DNA of 64,000 nt from DASVWZ01 sp963715675 (GTDB taxonomy: Bacteria; Acidobacteriota; Terriglobia; Terriglobales; Acidobacteriaceae): contig OY970265.1 in assembly GCA_963715675.1 (NCBI GenBank), positions 4,092,001 through 4,156,000 on the forward strand, written 5' to 3'. The notes beneath the pieces are model-generated. The model did not search any database. It had not been told where the DNA came from and saw only the letters and a program-made list of their open reading frames with translations. Position 1 is the stretch's first letter. Each line of letters begins with the position of its first letter. The position numbers and the translations under genes were made by a program. This document shows positions 40,082 to 48,952 of this stretch, piece after piece.

Positions 40082-43000
40082 TCAAAAGGTCGCCCGCACT
40101 CCGAACTGGGCGGCGAACGGAATCCCTACCGTGGTTCCCGGACCGAAGAAATCGCCCAACGCGCCGGCTGGGGCGAGCAGTTGGTTGGGATTGGTGACCG
40201 GCTTCGTCTGCGTGCAAGCTGGGTTCAGACAGAGCGCGGTGACGTTGGTGAGACTGTTGACCGGCAGGACGGAAATGTCCGTGACGTAGTTGGCGCCGGG
40301 ATTATTGCGGTTGAAGAGATTAAAGAACTCCACAAACGGAATGATCGACCAGCGATCGTGGAAATTAAACGGCCGGCTGACGCGCAGATCGGCTTGAATG
40401 TAGGGGGTTCCGCGGAACTGGTCCATGGTGGTCTGGACTCCATTGACGATGGCCCGATCGTTGCCAGGGTCTCCGAAGCCGTTGACGTCCACTGGCGTGG
40501 TGAGGGTAATGGGCCGGCCAGTCTCAGCCTGCGTGATGGTGGAAACTTCGAAGCCGCCGGGAAGGAAGAGAGTGCCCGCCAGCACGAACCGGGAAGTGAT
40601 GTCTTCGCCGGACGGACCATAATCGCCGGGCCCGAAAGGATTCAGTGGGTTGCAGACCCCGTTTACGTAATCGAACAATTCGCCCAGCACACAGCCCCAG
40701 GTTTGCGCCCGGGACAGCGTGTAGTTCGCCACCAGGTTGAAGCGGCGCGTGACGTTGCCTTGCAGGTGGAGCATCAGCGCGTTATAGCTGGAGCGGTTGT
40801 CGGACTTGAAGACCGACACGTTGGGAACCGCGTTCATCTGGTCGGCCTGGTAGTTTGGATCTGAAGTGGGAATCAGCGGAGTGAACAAGGTATAGCCGGC
40901 GGTGTAGTTGTAGGCGCGGTAGCCGCGATTTCCTTGCTCGTGGGTATAGTCCGCGCTGAGCGTCCAGTTGGGAGTGAATGCGTGCGCGACGCCGCCGGTG
41001 AAATGCAGCGCATAAGGCGTCCGGTAGTTGGAAGCGATGATATTTCCGCCTCCGCCAAGGGCAGCGCCGGGAATGCAGCCGGCATTCTGAGCCCCGCTCG
41101 GGTCCTGAACCGGATTGACGCAGGGGCCTGGAGGCGCATTTACCGCCTGTAACGCGGTCACCCAGCCGTTCTGCGCCAGGTCGTCGTAGTAAAGGCCGAT
41201 GCCAGCGCGAATCACGGTGGTCCCGGATTTTCCTGGAGAATAAGCGAGGCCCAAGCGCGGCCCGAACGCTTTGTGGTAGTTGTTGGCAGCGCTGGGAATC
41301 AGCGGGATCTCAAGCGCTTTGAGAGTCAGGTACGCGGGATTCTCCGCCTGGCTCCGCCCAGACCCGGTGAAAAGCCCGAACGTGGTGTCGTAGCGCAGGC
41401 CGTAGTTCACCGTCAAATGGGATGTGACTCGCCAGGAGTCCTGAGCATAGAGACCGAGCCGCTGGACGTTCTGCGAGAAGCTGCCGTTGCCTGCAGGCGT
41501 ATACGTGCAGGTGATTTGTGAGGCTGGATCCGGCGGCGTCGCGCACTGCGAACTGAAATAAAACTGCGACGGGTTGGCGGCATAGTAAGACGGATCGAAG
41601 GGATAAGAAACCAGCGTCTCGGCTGTGCCCGAGAGCGCGCCACTAAGCACGGGCTCGTGGATGAAACTGATCCCGAATTTCGGTGCATGCTTGCCCGAAG
41701 AATGGGTGACGTCGTAGCGGAACTGATATTTTTCCTGGTTGCGCAACACCGGGAACGCAGTGATGGGAGTTTGGAATTGATTGTCCCCGAAGGTCTCGAA
41801 ACCGGAGATCGTGAGCGAGGTCGAAGTGAACGGGAAAGCTAGCGCAAACCCCAGATTCGAATTGCGGGCCTCGGTCAGGTGCAATCCGCTGGCATCGAAC
41901 ACGAAGCTTCCCAACCAGGTGGGGCTGAAGGCGTACTGGTTGCTGACCACTAGGTTCATGTAGTTGTTATGCTGCTCCAGACCGGTGGAAGGCAGCGCAC
42001 CTTGCTGTACCAAAGCATTGTGGGTGACGTAATTGTCGATGGCGGCGCGAAGAAACCACTGCGACTTTGCCGACTGTGACCAGTCCAGGCGTGCCGAACC
42101 CAGGTAATCGCGGAACGGGACGGGAACATTATAGGGGACGGAAATCGAACTAATGCCGTCGATCAGTCCCTGCGAAGCCAGGGAAGCCAGCGCGTTGAAC
42201 TGGGTCTGGCTGGCCGGACTGTAGGCTACGCTGGCGTTCTCGTGAACGTATTCCATGGAGGAGAAGAACCAGAGCTTGTCTTTCTTGATCGGGCCGCCAA
42301 TGGTGCCGATGTAATTCTGGCGGGAGAACGGTTGTTTGGGATCGGGCGCGGGATTCTCAATGGGGAAACGGGCGTTGAGTGAAGCGTCGCGCTCGTAGAA
42401 AGCTCCACTGCCGTGCCATTCGTTGGTGCCTCGTTTGGTGACGATGATGACAGAACCGGCGGTGGTATTCCCGGTATCGGCATCCTCCTGGGCGGTTTGA
42501 ACGGAGAATTCCTGGACGGCGTCGGGAGAGATATTCTGCAGGAAGCCGCCGATGTAATCATCAGAGTTGTCACCGCCGTCCACGGACAACGCGTTGTTCA
42601 GTCCCGAGCTGCCACCGGTAGAAACCGCGGTGATCCGGGCCTTCGTGGGGTCGGAGGGCTCCACCGGCTCCGTGCCCGGAGCAAGATACGCGATATTCGC
42701 AAAACTGCGGGCAGCCAGAGGCAGTTCCTGCAAATCATGCTGGTTGACCGCTGCCCCGTGCACCGCGCTGGCCAGGTCAATCGGCTGGGTGGTGATCGCG
42801 GACCGCTGCGCCTCGACGTTGACCGTCTCCGACACCAGGCCCGGTTTCATGGTGATCGCCAGATCGCGGACGGAACTGACCACCACGGTGACATCGGCCT
42901 TCACCTCGCCAAAACCCTTGGCATTCACTACCACGCGGTACTGGCCAGGCAGAAGATCCCCGATCAGGAACTCCCCGTCGTTATTGGCTGATGCCTGGCG

Positions 43001-43192
43001 CTTCACGGACGACCCCACGGCCAGGACTTCGAGATTGGCAGAGGCAATGCGAGCGCCGCGAGAATCCTGAACCACACCTCGCAGCGAACCGGTTGCAGTC
43101 TGAGCCTGGAGAGCGACAGGCACGCAAAGAATGAGACAGGTTAAGAGAGCGGTAACGCACAGCTGGGTGGACTTGACGACGGATAAGCGCAT
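40082..43192 (-). CDS. Oar-like TonB-dependent receptor with carboxypeptidase-regulatory domain
   Basis: 1,036-residue outer-membrane protein. Signal peptide (STQLCVTALLTCLILCVPVA), then a carboxypeptidase D regulatory-like domain (TGSLRGVVQDSRGARIASAN, DLLPGQYRVVVNAKGF), a plug (STGGSSGLNNALSVDGGDNS) and a long beta-barrel ending in the aromatic terminus GVRATF. This is the Oar type common in Acidobacteriota, thought to import oligosaccharides or peptides, or to act in envelope signalling. GAGGG lies ten bases before the ATG. No sigma factor adjoins, unlike the second receptor. Confidence 0.92.
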   Translation of the reverse strand: MRLSVVKSTQLCVTALLTCLILCVPVALQAQTATGSLRGVVQDSRGARIASANLEVLAVGSSVKRQASANNDGEFLIGDLLPGQYRVVVNAKGFGEVKADVTVVVSSVRDLAITMKPGLVSETVNVEAQRSAITTQPIDLASAVHGAAVNQHDLQELPLAARSFANIAYLAPGTEPVEPSDPTKARITAVSTGGSSGLNNALSVDGGDNSDDYIGGFLQNISPDAVQEFSVQTAQEDADTGNTTAGSVIIVTKRGTNEWHGSGAFYERDASLNARFPIENPAPDPKQPFSRQNYIGTIGGPIKKDKLWFFSSMEYVHENASVAYSPASQTQFNALASLASQGLIDGISSISVPYNVPVPFRDYLGSARLDWSQSAKSQWFLRAAIDNYVTHNALVQQGALPSTGLEQHNNYMNLVVSNQYAFSPTWLGSFVFDASGLHLTEARNSNLGFALAFPFTSTSLTISGFETFGDNQFQTPITAFPVLRNQEKYQFRYDVTHSSGKHAPKFGISFIHEPVLSGALSGTAETLVSYPFDPSYYAANPSQFYFSSQCATPPDPASQITCTYTPAGNGSFSQNVQRLGLYAQDSWRVTSHLTVNYGLRYDTTFGLFTGSGRSQAENPAYLTLKALEIPLIPSAANNYHKAFGPRLGLAYSPGKSGTTVIRAGIGLYYDDLAQNGWVTALQAVNAPPGPCVNPVQDPSGAQNAGCIPGAALGGGGNIIASNYRTPYALHFTGGVAHAFTPNWTLSADYTHEQGNRGYRAYNYTAGYTLFTPLIPTSDPNYQADQMNAVPNVSVFKSDNRSSYNALMLHLQGNVTRRFNLVANYTLSRAQTWGCVLGELFDYVNGVCNPLNPFGPGDYGPSGEDITSRFVLAGTLFLPGGFEVSTITQAETGRPITLTTPVDVNGFGDPGNDRAIVNGVQTTMDQFRGTPYIQADLRVSRPFNFHDRWSIIPFVEFFNLFNRNNPGANYVTDISVLPVNSLTNVTALCLNPACTQTKPVTNPNQLLAPAGALGDFFGPGTTVGIPFAAQFGVRATF

Positions 43193-43360
43193 AAACGAAT
43201 CCCTCAATTTTGAAATGGAACCGAGCTGACTTCCTGGGTGGCGAACTGACTCGGCGTTCTCACTGCGTGCGGCAAAGAATAAAGAATAGGACTGACGAGG
43301 ATAACGGCAACGATGGCAGTACTACCACAGATCGTAGTGGGATGAGGACGATGAGGAGTT

Positions 43361-44221
43361 TTAGGGCTTTTGAGCTGACACCACTCGCGGAATGCCCTGG
43401 AGATCGCTGATGATTTGCAGCTCGCCCCAGTCCTTGAACAGGTGTTTCACCTTTTCTGCAATGCTTCCGCTGATTTCCATGACCAGCCAGCCGTCTGGCT
43501 TCAGCACTCTCGCGGCCTGCGGGACCAGCCTTTCGATGACCTCCACGCCGGTTGGGCCGGCAAAGACGGCATTGCGCGGTTCGAATTTTCGAACTTCCAA
43601 TTGAACCTGATCTTCTTCCGACTCGCCGACATAAGGAGGGTTGGAAACGACTAGATCTAAGCTGTTCGGCGGGAAGTCTTCGAGCAGATCCGCCTGTGCG
43701 AAGTGAATGCGATTCTCCACTTCATGGCGCGCCGCATTAGCTCGGGCAATCTCCAGCGCCGCAGAAGAAATGTCCACCGCATGGATTTCGGCCGCGGGTA
43801 GTTCTTTCGCGAGTGCTACAGCGATGCACCCCGATCCCGTGCCCACGTCAACGATGCGGGGAGAAGAGCCGGGCACTTGCATGGCGTCCAACTGCAGCAC
43901 GGTTTCGATTACATGCTCGGTCTCAGGCCGCGGAATCAGAACTGCTGGAGTGACGATGAAATCCAATCCCCAAAATTCCTGATGTCCGGTGATGTACTGC
44001 GCCGGAACTCCCGCCGAACGTTGCGCGATCGCTTCTTCGTAACGGGCCTGCTCGTCGGCAGTGAGTTCGTGTTCCGGGTGGGCAAAGAGAAAAGCGCGGT
44101 CGCAGCCGAGCACAAACATGAGCAGCAGCTCGGCATTCATGCGCGGCGATGGCGTATGGGCTGCAGTGAGCCGGTCAATCGCGACCGTGAGGGCGTTCTT
44201 GAGGTGGGGAAACACTCCCAT
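43361..44221 (-). CDS. prmC: Release factor glutamine methyltransferase PrmC
   Basis: 286 residues. Methylates the Gln of the GGQ motif in RF1 and RF2. The catalytic motif VVSNPPYVGE (about 193-202), the SAM motif VDVGTGSGCIAVALA, and the N-terminal helical domain (LLLMFVLGCDRAFLFAHPEH) are all present. It begins immediately after the stop of the preceding gene (TGAATG), so both are likely co-translated. prfA is not in the window. Confidence 0.96.
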   Translation of the reverse strand: MGVFPHLKNALTVAIDRLTAAHTPSPRMNAELLLMFVLGCDRAFLFAHPEHELTADEQARYEEAIAQRSAGVPAQYITGHQEFWGLDFIVTPAVLIPRPETEHVIETVLQLDAMQVPGSSPRIVDVGTGSGCIAVALAKELPAAEIHAVDISSAALEIARANAARHEVENRIHFAQADLLEDFPPNSLDLVVSNPPYVGESEEDQVQLEVRKFEPRNAVFAGPTGVEVIERLVPQAARVLKPDGWLVMEISGSIAEKVKHLFKDWGELQIISDLQGIPRVVSAQKP

Positions 44222-44602
44222 TCAATCCAGTTCTCTTGTGACCAGCGGGTCCACTTTGAGCGCCCAGTCATGTACAGCCGTTTTCCCATTTTTCACACGC
44301 ACTTTTGCGGCGGTTGGCGTGAATGCCATTGCAGAGACGAACACGTCATAGAACCCAGCAGGGACGCTTGCTGAATATCTGCCGCTGGCGTCGGTCGTCA
44401 CAACCACGTCCTGCTGGATGCCGATGTTGTCCTTCAGTCCGACGACGCTGCCGCTGGGATCCCAATGAACGATCACACGCGCATTAGCGATCGCTGCACC
44501 ATTAGGATCGGTAATTTGCCCACTTATCGCCGACTGCTGCTCAGCCAGGACAAATGAGAGACAGAGCAGGAGGATCAATCCGATCAGGATTCGATAATTC
44601 AT
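44222..44602 (-). CDS. Secreted carboxypeptidase-regulatory-like domain protein
   Basis: 126 residues. Signal peptide (YRILIGLILLLCLSFVLAEQ) followed by a single CarboxypepD_reg/CNA-B-like beta-sandwich (SAISGQITDPNGAAIANARV, TTDASGRYSASVPAGFYDVF). The same domain type precedes the two TonB-dependent receptors here, but this protein has nothing else. It may be an extracellular adhesive domain. Immediately followed by prmC. Confidence 0.82.
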   Translation of the reverse strand: MNYRILIGLILLLCLSFVLAEQQSAISGQITDPNGAAIANARVIVHWDPSGSVVGLKDNIGIQQDVVVTTDASGRYSASVPAGFYDVFVSAMAFTPTAAKVRVKNGKTAVHDWALKVDPLVTRELD

Positions 44603-44683
44603 ACAGGCCCCTTGCACAGCAAAAGCGCATGACAGCTGTACATCTTTCGTCGCGGAATGACTTATCGGTAATATCCGCTGATC

Positions 44684-45841
44684 CTACAGCACAGCCGTCT
44701 CTTCAATCATCCGGCCTTCCGCAAAGCGCGACAAGTTCAGCAAGGACGTGTCGATCAGACCGCATTTTCCTGTCAGGATCAGGTCCGACAGAATCTTGCC
44801 TGTAGCGGGCGCGTGCATGACGCCGTGCCCGCTGAATCCGTTGGCCAGAAAAAACCCGGGCATCCCCGGCGCCTCACCCAGAATCGGATGATGGTCCGGC
44901 GTCATTTCATACAGCCCGGCCCATGCTTTCTTCGGATTCACCGCCAGATTCTCGAACATCGGAACGCGGTCGGCCGCGCGGGTGAGAATCTTCTCGATGA
45001 ACGAAGGCTCGAAATCCATCTTGTATCCCGGCGTTTCTTCGGGATCATTCCAGGCCAGAAGGAATCCCAGCGCCTCCGGTCGAAAATGGAATCCATTCGA
45101 CATGTCGATGATCATCGGCGCAGTATGCGGAAACTGGTCGAAGGGCTCGGTCGGCACCAGCATCCGGCGCAGCGGCTCGATCGGCAGATCAAGGCCGGCC
45201 ATTTTCGCGACTTGCGCGGCCCATGCGCCCGCCGCATTGACAACCTTGCGCGTGGCTACGGTTCCTCTGGTAGTTTCGATTTCCCAAACGCCGCGAGCGT
45301 CGTGGCGGATGCCGGTGACCTCGGCATGCTTCCACAACTTTGCTCCATGATCCGTTGCCCAGGTCATGAATCCGATCATGGCGCTATAGGGATCGACGAA
45401 ACCGTCAGTCGCGCAGAAGCTTCCGCCAACAATATCGTCCGCACGCAGTTGCGGAAACAGGCTGCGAATCTCGTCCGCGCTGACCAGCCGGACGTCTTTC
45501 AATCCCATGGCAACCTGCTTCTGGTAATTCGCGCCCAAATAGGCCAGGTGCTTGTCGTTGGTGGCACAGAAAAGATAGCCCTGCGGTCGATACTCTGAGG
45601 GATATCCCAGCCGCTCATCGAAGCTGGCGTAAAACGGGATCGAGTACAAGGACATCTGAATGTTGACCGGCGTGGCAAACTGCGCTCGCACGCCGCCCAT
45701 GCTTTTGCCGGTCGATCCCTTGCCCTGAGTGGTCTCGCGCTCGATCACCAGAACATCGTTGCAGCCGGCCTCGGTCAGATGATAGGCAATGCTCGATCCG
45801 ACAATGCCGCCGCCGATGATGGCTACGTCTGCCGTTTCCAT
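44684..45841 (-). CDS. FAD-dependent oxidoreductase (DAO family)
   Basis: 385 residues of the glycine/sarcosine/D-amino-acid oxidase family. The N-terminal FAD motif VAIIGGGIVGSSIAYHL (about 6-22), GSTGKSMGGVRAQF, the central VVNAAGAWAAQVAKMAG and the C-terminal ANGFSGHGVMHAPATGK are typical of sarcosine oxidase beta-like proteins. The amine substrate is not predictable. The ATG at 45841 precedes the FAD motif directly; the longer frame overlaps the divergent neighbour. Confidence 0.9.
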   Translation of the reverse strand: METADVAIIGGGIVGSSIAYHLTEAGCNDVLVIERETTQGKGSTGKSMGGVRAQFATPVNIQMSLYSIPFYASFDERLGYPSEYRPQGYLFCATNDKHLAYLGANYQKQVAMGLKDVRLVSADEIRSLFPQLRADDIVGGSFCATDGFVDPYSAMIGFMTWATDHGAKLWKHAEVTGIRHDARGVWEIETTRGTVATRKVVNAAGAWAAQVAKMAGLDLPIEPLRRMLVPTEPFDQFPHTAPMIIDMSNGFHFRPEALGFLLAWNDPEETPGYKMDFEPSFIEKILTRAADRVPMFENLAVNPKKAWAGLYEMTPDHHPILGEAPGMPGFFLANGFSGHGVMHAPATGKILSDLILTGKCGLIDTSLLNLSRFAEGRMIEETAVL

Positions 45842-45902
45842 GACAGCACATTCTATTGCAATGCGTGGCTGCCCATGACTTCGAGGCGCGATAATCGAGA
45901 CC

Positions 45903-46910
45903 ATGATCGCTGGCGCTCCTCACCAAGCCCGCTGGGTCCAGGCAGAGCCGCGCCGCACCTTGCCCGCGCCCATCCTGGAGCGCATCGTGCACACCGCGTT
46001 TCCGCGCCGCCGCGTGGTGGACCTGCAGCCGCTGGCCGATGGCTTGCGCAATGCCAATTTCAAGCTGCGGCTCGAATCCGAGCCCGAGTTCATTGTGCTC
46101 CGCATCTATGAGCACGACCCCTCGCTGTGCCAGAAAGAAATCGACCTGATGCGGCTGCTCGGGAGCTCGGTTCCGGTTCCGCAACTAATTCATGCGGAGC
46201 CGCGCGCGTCGGGCGATATTCCGCCGTTTATCCTGACCCGCTATGTCGAAGGAATTAGTTTGCGCGATCTGAAACGCGGCGGCCGTGCGGACGCGATCGC
46301 GGAGGCGGCATACTCCGCAGGCAAAACGCTGGCCGCGATCGGCCGCACCAGGTTCTCGAAGCCAGGATGGCTGGCTCCGGGACCGACCGTTACGGCAACG
46401 CTATTAGAGGGCGCAGATCCGATGCCGCGCTTTGTCGATTTGTGCCTGACGTCGACGAACCTGCAGCGGCGTATGTCGGCAGATTTTCGTGATCGCACAC
46501 ACGCGTGGATCTGGTCGCGGGCGCCACAACTTAGGCATTTGGACGATGAGTCAAGCCTCGTTCACGGTGACTTCGGCAAACGGAACCTGCTGGTAAACAA
46601 CATTACGGGACGATGGATGGTAGTGGCTGTTCTCGACTGGGAGTTCGCCGTCTCCGGATCTCCGCTGGCTGATCTTGGCCACTTCCTGCGCTACGAACGG
46701 GCTGCGCGCCCTATTGCTGAGCCGCATTTCTCGGAGGGTTACTTGCACGCCGGCGGCAAACTGCCGCAGGGCTGGCGCCAACTGGCGCGACTGGTCGATC
46801 TCACCGCCTTAATCGAGAGCCTCACCCACGACCAGCTTCCGGATAGCGTAGTCGCGGAACTGGTCGAACTGGTTCGAGCCACGGTAGAGAATCGCGACCC
46901 GCAGCTGTAG
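45903..46910 (+). CDS. APH-family phosphotransferase
   Basis: 335-residue kinase-fold protein of the aminoglycoside/choline phosphotransferase family. The catalytic Brenner loop HGDFGKRNLLV (about 221-231) and the metal motif VLDWEFAVSGSPLADLGHF (about 243-261) are intact, with the N-lobe lysine-region KLRLESEPEFIVLRIY. Substrate unknown; resistance is not implied by family alone. Divergent from the FAD oxidoreductase with about 60 bases between starts. Confidence 0.87.
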   Translation: MIAGAPHQARWVQAEPRRTLPAPILERIVHTAFPRRRVVDLQPLADGLRNANFKLRLESEPEFIVLRIYEHDPSLCQKEIDLMRLLGSSVPVPQLIHAEPRASGDIPPFILTRYVEGISLRDLKRGGRADAIAEAAYSAGKTLAAIGRTRFSKPGWLAPGPTVTATLLEGADPMPRFVDLCLTSTNLQRRMSADFRDRTHAWIWSRAPQLRHLDDESSLVHGDFGKRNLLVNNITGRWMVVAVLDWEFAVSGSPLADLGHFLRYERAARPIAEPHFSEGYLHAGGKLPQGWRQLARLVDLTALIESLTHDQLPDSVVAELVELVRATVENRDPQL

Positions 46911-46988
46911 TCGTACGTGTCCTCTCAGCTTCTGGGATCGCGCTTTCGCGGCTTGAACCCCGGTTTGCCTGCCCTTAAACTGGAGCTA

Positions 46989-47918
46989 ATGCACATGCAC
47001 GTCCATGGCGGAGGCGAGAAGACCTCGAAAGTTCTGCGCATCTCGCTGTTCGTAACCGCAGCTTACATCGTGCTGCTGGTGGTCGCCGGGATTCGGGCCC
47101 ATTCGCTCGCGTTGCTCTCCGAAGCCGGCCACAATCTCTCCGACTTGCTGGCATTGCTGCTCTCTCTGGTCGCGGTATATCTTGAGGCCCGGCCTCCGAG
47201 CTCCACCAAGACTTATGGATGGCGGCGCGCCGGAGTTTTGGCCGCTTTCGTCAACGCGGCATCGCTGGTTGCGGTATCGTTTCTGATTTTCTACGAAGCT
47301 TTCCGGCGCTTGCAAAACCCCGAACATGTCCACGCTCAAACCATGATGGGAGTGGCGGCCGCCGGGGTCGTCATGAACGGCGTGATCGCCCTACTGCTGT
47401 TCCGTTCGGGACACGATGTCAACATTCGCAGCGCCTTTCTGCACGAGATCGGCGACACGGTTTCAACTGCCGCGGTCATCGTCGGCGGCTGGGCCATTCT
47501 GGCTACCGGGCGATACTGGATCGATCCCGTGCTGTCGGTGGGCATCGGCATTCTGATCTTGTGGTCCGGTTTTGGCATTGTGCGCGAGACTCTGAACATC
47601 CTGCTCGAAGGCACGCCTCGCGGGATCAAACTGGCCCTCGTGGAACACGCCATTCGCGAGGTGGAAGGCGTAAATGACGTCCACGATCTGCATGTGTGGA
47701 GCATCGGCTCGGAAACTTCGGCGTTGTCCTGCCACATCTCCATCGAAGACATTCCGCCGTCGGTCAGCGAGCGCATTCTGCGCGACGTAAAAGCGAGACT
47801 GCTGGAGCGTTTCCGCATCGATCACACGACGATTCAGTTTGAGCACGTGGAATGCGAAGTAGCGCATGGCTGCGTGATTCCAGTGAACGAAGAAGAACAC
47901 CACGGGCATAGTCATTGA
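46989..47918 (+). CDS. Cation diffusion facilitator metal exporter
   Basis: 309 residues, six transmembrane helices in the CDF family arrangement. Metal-site motifs are SEAGHNLSDLLALL (helix 2, HxxxD) and FLHEIGDTVSTAAVIV (helix 5, HxxxD), followed by a cytoplasmic ferredoxin-like domain (LVEHAIREVEGVNDVHDLHV). His-rich ends (MHMHVHGG and EEEHHGHSH) are consistent with zinc or cobalt. The start at 46989 is supported by GGAG; the frame extends upstream to 46917. Likely CzcD-type Zn/Co/Cd export. Confidence 0.94.
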   Translation: MHMHVHGGGEKTSKVLRISLFVTAAYIVLLVVAGIRAHSLALLSEAGHNLSDLLALLLSLVAVYLEARPPSSTKTYGWRRAGVLAAFVNAASLVAVSFLIFYEAFRRLQNPEHVHAQTMMGVAAAGVVMNGVIALLLFRSGHDVNIRSAFLHEIGDTVSTAAVIVGGWAILATGRYWIDPVLSVGIGILILWSGFGIVRETLNILLEGTPRGIKLALVEHAIREVEGVNDVHDLHVWSIGSETSALSCHISIEDIPPSVSERILRDVKARLLERFRIDHTTIQFEHVECEVAHGCVIPVNEEEHHGHSH

Positions 47919-47965
47919 CGTCCGTTGCCTATTCGTTCGTACCGTACAATTGCTGTCAGTGGCTT

Positions 47966-48952
47966 ATGCGATGCAGGTTCATCGCCGTGGCGTTTCTTTC
48001 TCTTTGCGTCACTGCAGCGGCTCGAAATCGCGAACCGGCTGCGCCGCTGCCGGACTCCTTCGAGATTGGGCGGCACACGTTTTTTGACTTTGGACCGCCA
48101 ACAGACTTTTACGAGATCTTCGTCGTCCGGGCGGAGGAAAGCGGGACCTCGATAGAGAGGATTACGCTAACGCCCCCGGCTGACGCATGTATGCGGCCTG
48201 CCAAGATCGAGACAGCCTCCGCGTCAATCAGTGACTCGATAGCGGTCCTTCTGGACAAGAACCCGTGCGTGATACCTGAGAAGTCGCTTCACCGCGAATT
48301 GAAACGATGCAAGAAATGTCTGATCTTTAGTGGTGTCGACGTTGCGATGCGTGTTCAATGCGGAAACCAAACCCGCGTTATTCGCTCAGACATTCTCGAC
48401 AAAGATCTGTTCGACCCCGCGCCGAAGACGCCCCCTTACACGTCGTGGACGATGCAGCTGTTGTCACGCTTGGACCACGCGGTTGGGCCAGGAGTGATGG
48501 AACGCCCTATCTTTCCGATCGAAAAGGCAGACGCCCTCACGAGGGCCCCGACATCCGAGGTCTTGGAAGATGTTGGTGCCGGCAAGTATGATGTGCTGTT
48601 CGAGAAGGCGCCAGACAAGCCATCGGATCTTTACCGCGCCGCTCAAAAGACTCAGATTGCCAGTCCGAGCGTCGAGCTGTTAGACAGTTTGCCCTTCCGG
48701 CCAGAGGTGTTTATCCAGCCCGACTACCCTCCTATCGCAAGAGTGGCGCACCTTGAGGGGGCTGTCACCTTTACTGTGCTAATTGACGGGAGTGGCAAGG
48801 CGCTAAGTGTAGCTGTGGAGCGTGGCAACCCGCTGTTTCGAGGAGTGGTCGAGAAAGCCGCGATGAGTTGGAAATTTCCAAACGACGCAGCCCACCAATT
48901 GATCCGAGCAACGATAGAGTTTAAGTTGAATTGCCCAAACAAGCCTCAGTGA
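47966..48952 (+). CDS. Secreted protein with C-terminal TonB_C-like domain
   Basis: 328 residues. Probable signal peptide (RFIAVAFLSLCVTAAARN). An unrecognised central part contains several Cys (CGNQTRVIR, CKKCLIF). The C-terminal ~90 residues have the TonB C-terminal pattern (QPDYPPIARVAHLEGAVTF, VLIDGSGKALSVAVERGNPL) as found in energy-transducer TonB-like proteins. No TonB transmembrane anchor or proline-rich region is visible, so it is not a standard TonB. Its stop overlaps the convergent ligase gene by seven bases. Confidence 0.8.
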   Translation: MRCRFIAVAFLSLCVTAAARNREPAAPLPDSFEIGRHTFFDFGPPTDFYEIFVVRAEESGTSIERITLTPPADACMRPAKIETASASISDSIAVLLDKNPCVIPEKSLHRELKRCKKCLIFSGVDVAMRVQCGNQTRVIRSDILDKDLFDPAPKTPPYTSWTMQLLSRLDHAVGPGVMERPIFPIEKADALTRAPTSEVLEDVGAGKYDVLFEKAPDKPSDLYRAAQKTQIASPSVELLDSLPFRPEVFIQPDYPPIARVAHLEGAVTFTVLIDGSGKALSVAVERGNPLFRGVVEKAAMSWKFPNDAAHQLIRATIEFKLNCPNKPQ